64,000 nt of DNA from Alkalicoccobacillus gibsonii (lineage in GTDB: Bacteria; Bacillota; Bacilli; Bacillales; Bacillaceae_D). The notes under the pieces were generated by a model. It had not been told where the DNA came from, searched no databases, and was given only the letters and a program-made list of their open reading frames with translations. A program made the position numbers and the translations under genes. The stretch lies in contig NZ_JAEUZA010000001.1 of assembly GCF_016798245.1 (NCBI RefSeq), forward strand, positions 46,221 through 110,220, read 5' to 3'. Below are positions 1 to 7,749 of this stretch, one piece after another (position 1 is the stretch's first letter; every line of letters starts with the position of its first letter).

Positions 1-376
1 GGCTGAATCGACGAAGAGAAGGCGGAATCGACGAAGGGAGGACGGAATCAACAAAGAGGGGTTGGAATCGACGAAGAGAGGGCTGAATCGACGAAGAGAA
101 GGCGGAATCGACGAAGGGAGGACGGAATCAACAAAGAGGGGTTGGAATCGACGAAGAGAAGGTGGAATCGACGAAGAGAGGACGGAATCGACGAAGAGAG
201 GACGGAATCGACGAAGAGAGGACGGAATCAACAATGAGAGGACGGAATCAACAAAGAGAGGATGGAATCGACGAAGGGAAGGCGGAATCGACGAAGAGAG
301 GATGAAATCGACGAAGAGAAGGCGGAATCAACAAAGAGAGGATGAAATCAACAAAGAGGCTGAAAGAATCGATTAA
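1..376 (+). repeat. 20-bp tandem repeat array A (about 19 units, cut by window start)
   Basis: Imperfect 20-bp units in strict register, consensus roughly GGAATCRACRRAGAGAGGAY, run from the first base to about 376, so the array probably continues upstream. The plus strand is strongly purine-rich. Bases 1-80 and 81-160 are nearly the same block of four units, which suggests segmental duplication inside the array. Because 20 is not a multiple of 3, reading frames through it stay open and give apparent Arg/Glu-rich proteins; these look like artefacts. The same unit recurs at 37418-37970 and in degenerate form at 59176-59272. Confidence 0.95.
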
Positions 377-427
377 GAGCGCAATGATTTATCGGAAATT
401 TATCCTCACAGAATTCGTCAAAGGATT

Positions 428-448
428 AAATCGTAATAATTACGCTTT
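428..448 (+). promoter_or_regulatory. Zur box 1
   Basis: TCGTAATAATTACGC (431-445) differs at one base from the Bacillus Zur operator core TCGTAATNATTACGA, and the flanking AAA and TTT also fit. It overlaps the -35 element of the zagA promoter, so bound Zur would block RNA polymerase when zinc is sufficient. Confidence 0.85.
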
Positions 449-474
449 ACATCTTAATAATCCGGGTGTATAAT
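446..474 (+). promoter_or_regulatory. Sigma-A promoter of the zinc-starvation operon
   Basis: TTTACA (446-451), a 17-bp spacer and a perfect TATAAT (469-474). It lies between two Zur boxes and about 40 bp before the GTPase start. Confidence 0.8.
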
Positions 475-489
475 TCGTAATTGTTACGA
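475..489 (+). promoter_or_regulatory. Zur box 2
   Basis: TCGTAATTGTTACGA has one mismatch to the Zur core and begins directly after the -10 element, covering the likely transcription start. Two operators bracketing one promoter suggest tight or graded repression by zinc. Confidence 0.8.
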
Positions 490-516
490 TTTGAGATTGT
501 GAGAGGGGGAATGCTT

Positions 517-1716
517 GTGTCAACGATACCTGTTACTGTGTTGAGTGGATACTTAGGTGCGGGAAAGACAACTTTGATGAACCATGTGTTATCGAACAGA
601 GAGGGACTTCGGGTTGCAGTCATTGTAAATGATATGAGTGAGATCAATGTGGATGCTGATTTGATTGAACAGGGTGGCTTTAATCGTACGGAGGAGAAGC
701 TGGTTGAGATGTCAAATGGCTGCATATGCTGCACGTTGAGAGAGGATTTGTTAATTGAGGTTGAGCGTTTAGCGAAGCAAGGAAACATTGATCATATTTT
801 AATTGAGTCAACTGGAATTTCAGAGCCGGTGCCTGTTGCACAAACGTTCTCTTATATTGATGAGGAGACGGGAATTAACCTTGGAGAGTATTGCCATCTA
901 GATACGATGGTGACGGTTGTGGATGCGAATCGGTTTTGGCACGATTTTCATTCGGGCGAGTCCTTGCTTGATCGCAAACAAGCGATAAGTGAAGCTGATG
1001 ATCGAGATATTGTTGATTTACTTATCGATCAAATTGAGTTCTGTGATGTCCTTATTCTAAATAAAACAGACATGCTTGAGCAGAAGCAATTGAACCTCTT
1101 AAAAGGGGTACTAAAAAAACTTCAACCTGAAGCTCGTATAATTGAAACAAATTATGGTGTCGTTGATCCGAAGCAAATTTTAAACACAGGACTGTTTAAC
1201 TTTGAATCTGCGAGCACTGAAGTTGGTTGGATCAAGGAGCTTGAGGCGGAAGAGCATACACCCGAAACAGAGGAATATGGAATTGGTTCGTTTGTGTATA
1301 AGCGTAGACGTCCATTTCATTCTGAACGATTTGAAGCATGGTCTGATTATTTTCCTAAAGAAGTAATTCGTGCAAAAGGTACGGTTTGGTGCGCAACTCG
1401 GAATGATCTTGCACTTATGCTCTCACAAGCTGGTCCGCAAGCAACACTTGAGCCTGTTGCCTACTGGGTAGCTTCCTTGCCTAAAGCTGAACAGGTCTAC
1501 TATAAACAAATGAATCCAGATACTCTTTCTGATTGGGACGAGAAATGGGGAGACCGGAAAACAGAAGTAGTCTTTATTGGAATTGAACTAGATAAAGAAC
1601 GGATCACTCGTGAATTGGATGGTTGTCTTTTAACAGATGAAGAAATGAACCAGGATTGGAGTCAATTTGTGGATCCATATCCGTGGCAAGTATCAAGAGC
1701 TGAACAAACCACATAA
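517..1716 (+). CDS. zagA: Zinc-regulated COG0523 GTPase metallochaperone (ZagA/YciC type)
   Basis: CobW/COG0523 family GTPase, proposed to deliver zinc to client enzymes during zinc starvation. The Walker [10 protein letters not shown] is at residues 11-19, the family metal-binding CxCC motif (CICC) at 69-72, and a guanine-specificity NKTD follows; a C-terminal CobW domain completes about 399 residues, close to B. subtilis ZagA. I chose GTG 517 because AGAGGGGGA lies 7 bases before it; ATG 511 abuts that site and a TTG at 481 lies inside a Zur box. Two Zur boxes precede it and the zinc-free S14 gene follows after 15 bp, so both are likely co-expressed when zinc is low. Confidence 0.9.
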   Translation: MSTIPVTVLSGYLGAGKTTLMNHVLSNREGLRVAVIVNDMSEINVDADLIEQGGFNRTEEKLVEMSNGCICCTLREDLLIEVERLAKQGNIDHILIESTGISEPVPVAQTFSYIDEETGINLGEYCHLDTMVTVVDANRFWHDFHSGESLLDRKQAISEADDRDIVDLLIDQIEFCDVLILNKTDMLEQKQLNLLKGVLKKLQPEARIIETNYGVVDPKQILNTGLFNFESASTEVGWIKELEAEEHTPETEEYGIGSFVYKRRRPFHSERFEAWSDYFPKEVIRAKGTVWCATRNDLALMLSQAGPQATLEPVAYWVASLPKAEQVYYKQMNPDTLSDWDEKWGDRKTEVVFIGIELDKERITRELDGCLLTDEEMNQDWSQFVDPYPWQVSRAEQTT

Positions 1717-1731
1717 TTGGAGGAATGAATC

Positions 1732-2001
1732 ATGGCAAAGAAATCTAAAATCGCAAAAGAACGGAAAAGACAGGAGCTTGTTGCTAGATATGCCGAGTTA
1801 CGCAAGGAGCTAAAAGCAAAAGGAGATTATGCAGCCCTAAGAAAGCTACCTCGCGACTCAGCGCCAACAAGATTAACGACTCGTTGTGAAGTGACAGGAC
1901 GACCGCGTGGGGTCATTCGCAAGTTTAAATTATCGCGAATCAAGTTCCGTGAAATGGCTCATCAAGGTCAAATTCCTGGCGTGAAAAAAGCGAGCTGGTA
2001 G
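1732..2001 (+). CDS. rpsN2: Alternative zinc-independent 30S ribosomal protein S14
   Basis: An 89-residue S14 ending in the conserved [21 protein letters not shown]-type tail. It lacks the CxxC...CxxC zinc ribbon of the short housekeeping S14, so it is the C-minus paralogue (RpsN2/YhzA in B. subtilis). Such paralogues replace the zinc-containing protein when Zur is derepressed, sparing zinc and keeping new ribosome assembly going. It starts at ATG 1732 behind TTGGAGGAA and follows the GTPase closely, consistent with one Zur-controlled operon. A hairpin and T-run follow. Confidence 0.93.
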   Translation: MAKKSKIAKERKRQELVARYAELRKELKAKGDYAALRKLPRDSAPTRLTTRCEVTGRPRGVIRKFKLSRIKFREMAHQGQIPGVKKASW

Positions 2002-2030
2002 AAGAGGGTTATCCTTCTTCTCTTTTTTTA
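2000..2030 (+). terminator. Intrinsic terminator after rpsN2
   Basis: AGAAGAGGG pairs imperfectly with CCTTCTTCT and is followed by seven T residues. Confidence 0.65.
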
Positions 2031-2031
2031 T

Positions 2032-2058
2032 GTTTAACGTAGACTTTAATGTGGGTAC
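2032..2058 (+). promoter_or_regulatory. Candidate sigma-B promoter
   Basis: GTTTAA (2032-2037), a 15-bp spacer and GGGTAC (2053-2058) match the Bacillus sigma-B consensus GTTTAA-N12-15-GGGTAT with one mismatch, upstream of a dehydrogenase of a family known to contain general-stress members. Confidence 0.6.
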
Positions 2059-2095
2059 CCAATAACTAGAGTTAAATTATTGGAGGCCTGTAACA

Positions 2096-2965
2096 ATGAA
2101 TATAAATGAACAGTTAACAAATGGAATTCCGAAACAGAAACAAGAGAAGCAGCCAGGTAATGAACATGAGATGAACCCTCTTCCGATCTATGAATATGAG
2201 GATTACCAAGGATCAGGTAAGTTAAAGGATAAAGTCGCTCTCATTACTGGAGGAGACTCAGGTATAGGTCGTGCTGTTGCAGTTGGTTATGCGAAAGAAG
2301 GCGCTCATGTAGCCATCGTATACTTGGATGAACACGAGGATGCAGAAGCAACAAAGCAACGAGTAGAACAGGAAGGGGTTAAGTGCATTACCATTTCTGG
2401 GGATGTAGCTGACGAAACGTTCTGTATTGAATCCGTGCAACGTACGGTTAATGAGCTAGGTGGTTTAGATATTCTTGTCAATAACGCAGCTGAGCAACAT
2501 CCTGTAAATAGCTTAAAGGAGCTTTCTGCTGAACAGCTTCAACGCACATTTGCAACAAACTTCTATTCATATGTGTATTTTACAAAAGCAGCACTTGATT
2601 ATCTAAAACCAGGAAGCTCGATTATTAACACGTCTTCTATTAATCCGTACCGTGGAAATCCACAGTTAATTGATTACACGAGTACAAAAGGGGCGATCAA
2701 CGCGTTTACCCGTTCCATGTCGCAATCACTAGTAAAAGAAAATATTCGTGTAAACGGCGTAGCACCGGGTCCAATTTGGACACCATTAATTCCAGCATCA
2801 TTTGAGGAAGATGTGGTAGCTGAATTTGGTCAAAGCAATCCTATGGGTCGTCCAGGTCAGCCGGTTGAACATGTTGGAGTATATGTTCTTCTTGCTTCTC
2901 ATGAATCTTCGTATATGACTGGACAGACCATCCATGTAAATGGTGGAGATTTTGTCACAACGTAA
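2096..2965 (+). CDS. Short-chain dehydrogenase/reductase, general-stress type (YdaD/YhxC-like)
   Basis: 289-residue SDR oxidoreductase with an N-terminal extension of about 45 residues typical of the YdaD/YhdF/YhxC group. The NAD(P)-binding TGGDSGIG is at 51-58, NNAA near 129-132, the catalytic Ser near 180 and Y194xxxK198 in YTSTK. The substrate cannot be told from sequence; glucose-dehydrogenase-like activity is often annotated. The start ATG follows TTGGAGGCC. A sigma-B-like promoter upstream suggests induction by general stress. It is followed by a strong terminator shared with the convergent DUF418 gene. Confidence 0.88.
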   Translation: MNINEQLTNGIPKQKQEKQPGNEHEMNPLPIYEYEDYQGSGKLKDKVALITGGDSGIGRAVAVGYAKEGAHVAIVYLDEHEDAEATKQRVEQEGVKCITISGDVADETFCIESVQRTVNELGGLDILVNNAAEQHPVNSLKELSAEQLQRTFATNFYSYVYFTKAALDYLKPGSSIINTSSINPYRGNPQLIDYTSTKGAINAFTRSMSQSLVKENIRVNGVAPGPIWTPLIPASFEEDVVAEFGQSNPMGRPGQPVEHVGVYVLLASHESSYMTGQTIHVNGGDFVTT

Positions 2966-2982
2966 CCCTTCCTATATTTAGA

Positions 2983-3017
2983 AAAACAGGACGCATCTTG
3001 CATCCTGTTTTTTTTTA
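2983..3017. terminator. Bidirectional terminator between SDR and DUF418 genes
   Basis: AAACAGGACGC pairs with GCATCCTGTTT around a short loop, followed by a long T-run. It serves the plus-strand SDR and, through its other face, the convergent gene ending at 3018. Confidence 0.8.
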
Positions 3018-4232
3018 TTACTTTTTAAGTTTTGGTAGCTGCAGATACGTGCCAGCACGCCAGAGCCATTCAAGTGGGCCCATTCTAAAGAAAGTTAACC
3101 AAACTTTACTTAAAATAAGCTGAACGATAAAGACGGCGATGGCAATAAGCGCACCTACAAAGACACCGACGGAATTAAATAATCCGAAACCATAGTTATA
3201 GAAAATGGTAGTCATAATAAGTGATTGAAATAAATAATTGGTAAAAGCCATACGACCTGCGTAAGAGAGAGGTTGAAGGATTTTCCTTCCTCTATCCGTT
3301 GTAGCAGCTAATACAAAAGCAGATACGAAAAACATCGTAAGGAAGGGACCACCAAATAGTGATTGTAATTTACCTAATTGCATGCTTTCTGTTGCAAATA
3401 TTACAGGAGTTTTTGTTAAAAGGGCAACGAGAAGTCCAATCCATAACATGGTTTTCCACTTGCGTTTGTGAGTAATAGGGTCTTTTATCCAACCTTTTCT
3501 CATAATATATGCACCGAGTAATATCAGACCAATTACACCAATGGCTTGAGTCGCTGTAAACATAATCGTTCCTAAGATTCCAGGGAATACTGGGTTTTCA
3601 GTTTGTCTAAATTCGACGACTTCAGAATAAGAGCCGTTCTCTAAAACATCAAATTCATTTTCATTGAATTCAATCGCAGGATTCATCTCTCTTATTTGTT
3701 CTTCGGTATAATTCTCCATACCAAATTCGTAGAGAGAATCCGGTACTAAAGCGCACGAACCAAGAAGTCCCACCATAATTAACCCAGTTATTACAAGTCC
3801 TCTTGCAGGCATCATAAGAGCGAAGAATAATAAAACAGAAGCAAGTGCATATGGAAGTAAGATATCTCCATTCCACAAATAAATAGCATGTAAGTAACCG
3901 AAAATTCCTAAAAGAATAGTACGGCGCCAAAACACACCGTTGAAATTTAATCCCTTCTCTAGTAATCGGTGCTTTTGTAATGCCATTCCGTATCCAAATA
4001 AAAATGAGAATAATGGATAAAAACTCGCTTGAACAAAAATAAATATTACGCTCTCAGCAAATTTGTCGATTCCTCCATTAGGATACTGATTAAACAGACT
4101 CGATTCATACATTAAGCCGTATTGAAAATGAAGGCTGTTTGCCAAAATAATTCCAAGTAAAGCAAACCCTCGTAGCATATCGAGCGTAATGATCCGATCC
4201 CCTTCTAAGGTCGGGTTGGAACGTTGACTCAT
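3018..4232 (-). CDS. DUF418 (YeiB-type) multi-spanning membrane protein
   Basis: 404 residues with an N-terminal DMLRGFALLGIILAN segment typical of DUF418/YeiB proteins and about eight or more hydrophobic segments, including a conserved C-terminal region (FGPLEWLWR-like, here MGPLEWLWRAGTY). The function of the family is not established; related acyltransferase-like membrane folds suggest envelope modification. The start ATG is preceded on the minus strand by GAGGAG. It stands alone, divergent from the nitroreductase. Confidence 0.85.
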   Translation of the reverse strand: MSQRSNPTLEGDRIITLDMLRGFALLGIILANSLHFQYGLMYESSLFNQYPNGGIDKFAESVIFIFVQASFYPLFSFLFGYGMALQKHRLLEKGLNFNGVFWRRTILLGIFGYLHAIYLWNGDILLPYALASVLLFFALMMPARGLVITGLIMVGLLGSCALVPDSLYEFGMENYTEEQIREMNPAIEFNENEFDVLENGSYSEVVEFRQTENPVFPGILGTIMFTATQAIGVIGLILLGAYIMRKGWIKDPITHKRKWKTMLWIGLLVALLTKTPVIFATESMQLGKLQSLFGGPFLTMFFVSAFVLAATTDRGRKILQPLSYAGRMAFTNYLFQSLIMTTIFYNYGFGLFNSVGVFVGALIAIAVFIVQLILSKVWLTFFRMGPLEWLWRAGTYLQLPKLKK

Positions 4233-4411
4233 TTCTTCAACTCCTCTTTTCTATATATAAATAAAGTGCTCACGGTTTCGATCTTTACTTTGACATGATA
4301 AAGTAGAGGGTAGAAACCACCAAATTCAAGTTTACACCAAAATCATCCAAATGTGTGATGATTATCTACAAGATAAAGAGTTAGAATATTTCATGAAAGA
4401 GGATGATTAAG

Positions 4412-5155
4412 ATGACAAATCAAGTGATTCAAACAATGGGCGCTCACCGTTCTATTCGCAAATTTACAAATCAGGATGTAAGCACTGAACAAGTGGAAAT
4501 GCTCACTGATACAGCTAGATGGGCACCGAGCTCTCACCATGTTCAAGCGTACAGTATCATTGTTATTCGCAATCAAGAGAAAAAAGAAACACTAAAAACA
4601 TTAACCGGCGGACAGCAATGGGTTGCAGATTGTCCTGTTTTTTTAGTGATTTGTGCGGACTATCATCGGATCGGTGAAGCAACCAAGCGACATGAACAGT
4701 CTCTTGAAATTGGAGGGGCAGAGCAACTGCTTGTTGGTGCAGTAGATGCGGCGCTCGTAGCTCAAAATCTATTAACGGCAGCAGAGTCCATCGGTTTAGG
4801 AGGAGTGATGATCGGAGGGATTCGCAATAATCCTGTAGAGGTAGCCTCTCTATTAAAGCTTCCTAAAGCCACATTCCCTGTGATGGGGTTATGCTTAGGC
4901 TATCCGGACCAAGACATTGCACAGAAGCCTAGATTGCCAAAACAAGCATCTGTTTTTACCGAACAGTATGATGTGGAAGTCGTTGATCAAGCTTTAACGG
5001 AATACAATGATACGATGCACACGTATTATGGCTCTCGCCAGACAAATGCGAAACAGCAAACATGGTCTGAACAAATGGCGAACTATATGGGTAAGCCTAA
5101 TCGGCCGCACATGAACGAATTTTTAAAGAGACAAGGGTTTTTAACTGATTTATAA
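4412..5155 (+). CDS. NADPH-dependent nitro/flavin reductase (NfrA/NfsA family)
   Basis: About 247 residues. It opens with AHRSIRKFTNQDV, the FMN-binding Arg motif of the nitroreductase fold, continues with WAPSSHHVQAYSIIVI, and contains GLGGVMIGGIRNNP, the usual FMN site. The length fits B. subtilis NfrA. The family reduces nitro compounds, FMN or quinones with NADPH and is often induced by electrophile or oxidative stress. I prefer ATG 4412 to ATG 4403 because AAAGAGG abuts 4403 but lies 9 bases before 4412. An aminotransferase follows 40 bp downstream and may be co-transcribed. Confidence 0.85.
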   Translation: MTNQVIQTMGAHRSIRKFTNQDVSTEQVEMLTDTARWAPSSHHVQAYSIIVIRNQEKKETLKTLTGGQQWVADCPVFLVICADYHRIGEATKRHEQSLEIGGAEQLLVGAVDAALVAQNLLTAAESIGLGGVMIGGIRNNPVEVASLLKLPKATFPVMGLCLGYPDQDIAQKPRLPKQASVFTEQYDVEVVDQALTEYNDTMHTYYGSRQTNAKQQTWSEQMANYMGKPNRPHMNEFLKRQGFLTDL

Positions 5156-5196
5156 AGAGAAGAAAATACTTGGGGATAGGGGAATCTGTACATACG

Positions 5197-6357
5197 ATGA
5201 AAAGTGATGCGCTCAAACGATTACCAGATCAATTTTTTGCTGAATTAGTTCGTAAGACAATTGACGTAAAACAGAACCATGATGATGTCATTAATTTAGG
5301 TCAGGGGAATCCAGATCAACCAACACCCGCGCACATCATTGAAAAAATGAAGGATGCATCTTCAAATCCTCTTTATCACAAGTATGCTCCGTTTTCAGGG
5401 TTCCCTTTTTTGAAACAAGCGGTCGCTGATTATTACTTACGTGAATGCAATGTGACCATCGATCCTGAGACAGAAGTAGCAATTATGTCCGGGACAAAAA
5501 CAGGACTAGTTGAAGTGAGTCAATGCTTGTTGAATCCAGGGGATACAGCACTTGTGCCAGATCCAGGCTATCCAGATTATTGGTCAGGTATTGCGCTAGC
5601 AGGGGCAGAGATGGTAGGGATGCCACTTTTACCTGAAAATGATTTTTTGCCTGATTTCCAAAAGATCTCAAAGGATATCTTAACAAACGCGAAGCTGGTG
5701 TTTTTAAATTATCCAAATAACCCGACAGGTGCCGTTGCAAGTGAGGAGTTCTTTCAACAAGTGGTAGGGCTTGGTCAGGAACACTCCATTCATATTGTTC
5801 ACGATTACGCATATGGAGCCATCGGATTTGATGGAGAACGACCGATAAGCTTTCTTGAAACACCTGGCGCGAAGGATATAGGGATTGAGATGATGACACT
5901 CTCTAAAACGTACAATATGGCTGGCTGGAGAGTTGGATTTGCCGTAGGGAATAAAGAAATCATTGCGGCTATTAACTTAATTCAAGATCACTACTATTGT
6001 AGTTTATTTGGAGGGATTCAAGAGGCTGCAGCGCATGCACTAACGGCGGATCAGACATGCGTAAGTGAGTTAGTGAAAACGTATGAGTCCAGGCGAAACG
6101 TGTTAGTGGAAGAAGCGTCGCGAATTGGATGGAATGGTCAAGCACCTGCTGGATCATTCTTTGCATGGTTCCCTGTCCCAGATGGCTATTCCTCTGAAGC
6201 CTTTGCTGATCTTCTACTATATGAAGCAAGAGTGGTCGTTGCACCTGGAAATGGATTTGGTGAACACGGTGAAGGCTTTGTAAGACTTGGATTGCTTTGT
6301 GAAGAAGAAGAGCTGAGAGAAGCCATTAAACGGATTGAGAAGCTTAACGTATTTTAA
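5197..6357 (+). CDS. mtnE: PLP-dependent aminotransferase, MtnE-like
   Basis: Class I/II fold-type I aminotransferase closely resembling B. subtilis MtnE (YkrV), which transaminates ketomethiobutyrate in methionine salvage. Visible motifs are VINLGQGNPDQPTP, LNYPNNPTGA (substrate Arg/Asn loop), the Schiff-base lysine in TLSKTYNMAGWRVGF and a C-terminal FVRLGLL with the carboxylate-binding Arg. No other methionine-salvage gene is nearby, so the true substrate may differ. The start is uncertain: ATG 5197 gives a family-like N-terminus but has a poorly placed ribosome site; an in-frame TTG at 5170 is possible. It forms a run with the FAH hydrolase 22 bp downstream. Confidence 0.78.
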   Translation: MKSDALKRLPDQFFAELVRKTIDVKQNHDDVINLGQGNPDQPTPAHIIEKMKDASSNPLYHKYAPFSGFPFLKQAVADYYLRECNVTIDPETEVAIMSGTKTGLVEVSQCLLNPGDTALVPDPGYPDYWSGIALAGAEMVGMPLLPENDFLPDFQKISKDILTNAKLVFLNYPNNPTGAVASEEFFQQVVGLGQEHSIHIVHDYAYGAIGFDGERPISFLETPGAKDIGIEMMTLSKTYNMAGWRVGFAVGNKEIIAAINLIQDHYYCSLFGGIQEAAAHALTADQTCVSELVKTYESRRNVLVEEASRIGWNGQAPAGSFFAWFPVPDGYSSEAFADLLLYEARVVVAPGNGFGEHGEGFVRLGLLCEEEELREAIKRIEKLNVF

Positions 6358-6379
6358 AATTTGATCAAAGGGAGAGAGA

Positions 6380-7015
6380 ATGATGACATTACAAGATGTG
6401 CAAAATATTTTTTGTGTTGGACGTAATTATGCGGAGCATGCAAAGGAGTTAGGTAATGAAGTACCAGACACGCCGATCCTTTTTACAAAACCAACCAATG
6501 CTCTTGCCACAGCAGATGGACAGACGTTAAACTACCCGAGTGATCAGGGAGACATACACCATGAATTAGAAATTGTTTTGAAGATAGGCAAGTCATCAGA
6601 TGCACAGTCTGTCAATGATCGAGTAGTTGAGATGGCGCTAGGAATTGACTTGACGTTACGTGACCTACAATCAACACTTAAGAAAAAAGGTCACCCTTGG
6701 GAGCGAGCAAAGGGATTCCGCAATTCAGCCATCCTCACGCCATTTTGGTCGTTTTCATCTGTTGAAGACATTGAGCACACAACATTCACTCTTAAAAAAA
6801 ATGGGGAAACTGTTCAGTACGGAAATAGCACACAAATGCTGTTTAACTTTCAACAGCTAGTAGATGAGTGTGAGCAGGCATTTGGTCTAGTTGAAGGAGA
6901 CGTTATTTTCACGGGCACTCCAGAAGGTGTTGGTCCAATTTCAGATGGCGATGTGTTTACCCTTTTTTGGGGCGAAGAGGAAAAGGGTAGCTTTACCGTA
7001 GCATTCAATAAGTAG
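6380..7015 (+). CDS. Fumarylacetoacetate hydrolase-family protein
   Basis: 211 residues, short FAH fold. CVGRNYAEHAKELG opens the domain; the metal ligands are in HHELEIVLKIGK (E..E), and the IDLTLRDLQ and PWERAKGFRNSAILTPF segments match acylpyruvase/oxaloacetate decarboxylase-type members (FAHD1, YisK). Substrates are likely 2,4-diketo acids or oxaloacetate, but cannot be fixed from sequence. The start ATG 6380 follows AAAGGGAGAG; ATG 6383 is an alternative. It sits between the aminotransferase and the phosphodiesterase with short gaps, suggesting one transcript. Confidence 0.87.
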   Translation: MMTLQDVQNIFCVGRNYAEHAKELGNEVPDTPILFTKPTNALATADGQTLNYPSDQGDIHHELEIVLKIGKSSDAQSVNDRVVEMALGIDLTLRDLQSTLKKKGHPWERAKGFRNSAILTPFWSFSSVEDIEHTTFTLKKNGETVQYGNSTQMLFNFQQLVDECEQAFGLVEGDVIFTGTPEGVGPISDGDVFTLFWGEEEKGSFTVAFNK

Positions 7016-7023
7016 GAGGTTCC

Positions 7024-7749
7024 ATGGTACAAACAAAGATTTTTGCTCATAGAGGCTTTTCCGGGAATTATCCTGAAAACACGATGACCGCTTTTAAAGA
7101 GGCTGTAAAAGCAGGCGCAGACGGAATTGAATTGGATGTTCAATTCACCCAGGATCATGTCCCCGTTATCATTCATGATCGAACTGTGAACCGTATGACT
7201 GATGGGAAAGGATTTGTCTGTGATTTCTCTCTAGCGGAGCTTCAAAAACTTCGGATGAAAGAGGATTCGTCGGAGCGTATTCCTACCTTTGAGGAATTTC
7301 TTCACTGGGTCGAGCCTCATTCAGTCTATTTGAATGTTGAATTGAAGACAGAATTAAAGGATCGAGGGGAAATACCGCAGCTTATTTTACCTTTACTTGC
7401 GAAATATGGTGTAGAAGAGCGGACGATCCTCTCCTCATTTGATCATAAGGCACTATACGCTGCGAAGCAGAAAAAGCCGCATATTGAGTCAGCGGCTTTA
7501 ATCCATCAAGCAATGATGAATCCAAGTGAATATTTAGTAACGCTAGGTGTCGAAGGGATTCATTTTAAGGCTTCAACTTTGTTAATGGATGAGGTTGCTG
7601 AGCTACAAGAGAAAGGCTATCATCTCAGACCGTATACCGTAAATACTGTGGATCAAATGAACCAATTCTTTACATGGGGATGTGAAGGGATTTTTACGGA
7701 TTACCCTGACCTAGCCTTAGCTGTTCGTAAAGAGTTCAAACGCTTATAA
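7024..7749 (+). CDS. Glycerophosphodiester phosphodiesterase family protein
   Basis: 241 residues with no signal peptide, so probably cytosolic. The GDPD signature is complete: AHRGFSGNYPENT, then GIELDVQFTQDHVPVIIHD, giving the two catalytic His and the metal-binding Glu/Asp. The family hydrolyses glycerophosphodiesters to glycerol-3-phosphate and an alcohol; glpD lies 8 kb away. TAGGAGG overlaps the preceding stop codon, so translation is probably coupled. The gene ends in overlap with the convergent glgP stop (TTA/TAA at 7744-7749). Confidence 0.9.
   Translation: MVQTKIFAHRGFSGNYPENTMTAFKEAVKAGADGIELDVQFTQDHVPVIIHDRTVNRMTDGKGFVCDFSLAELQKLRMKEDSSERIPTFEEFLHWVEPHSVYLNVELKTELKDRGEIPQLILPLLAKYGVEERTILSSFDHKALYAAKQKKPHIESAALIHQAMMNPSEYLVTLGVEGIHFKASTLLMDEVAELQEKGYHLRPYTVNTVDQMNQFFTWGCEGIFTDYPDLALAVRKEFKRL

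Noticed and set aside
62-376. 104-residue Arg/Glu-rich open frame in array A
   Set aside because: It is a translation of the 20-bp repeat; other frames are equally open and there is no ribosome site.
1-376. CRISPR array
   Set aside because: Units are contiguous without unique spacers and no cas gene is present.
447-788. Antisense frame over the start of zagA
   Set aside because: A shadow of the real gene; it would include the promoter and Zur boxes as coding sequence.
5483-5899. 138-residue minus frame inside the aminotransferase gene
   Set aside because: Antisense shadow of a well-conserved enzyme.
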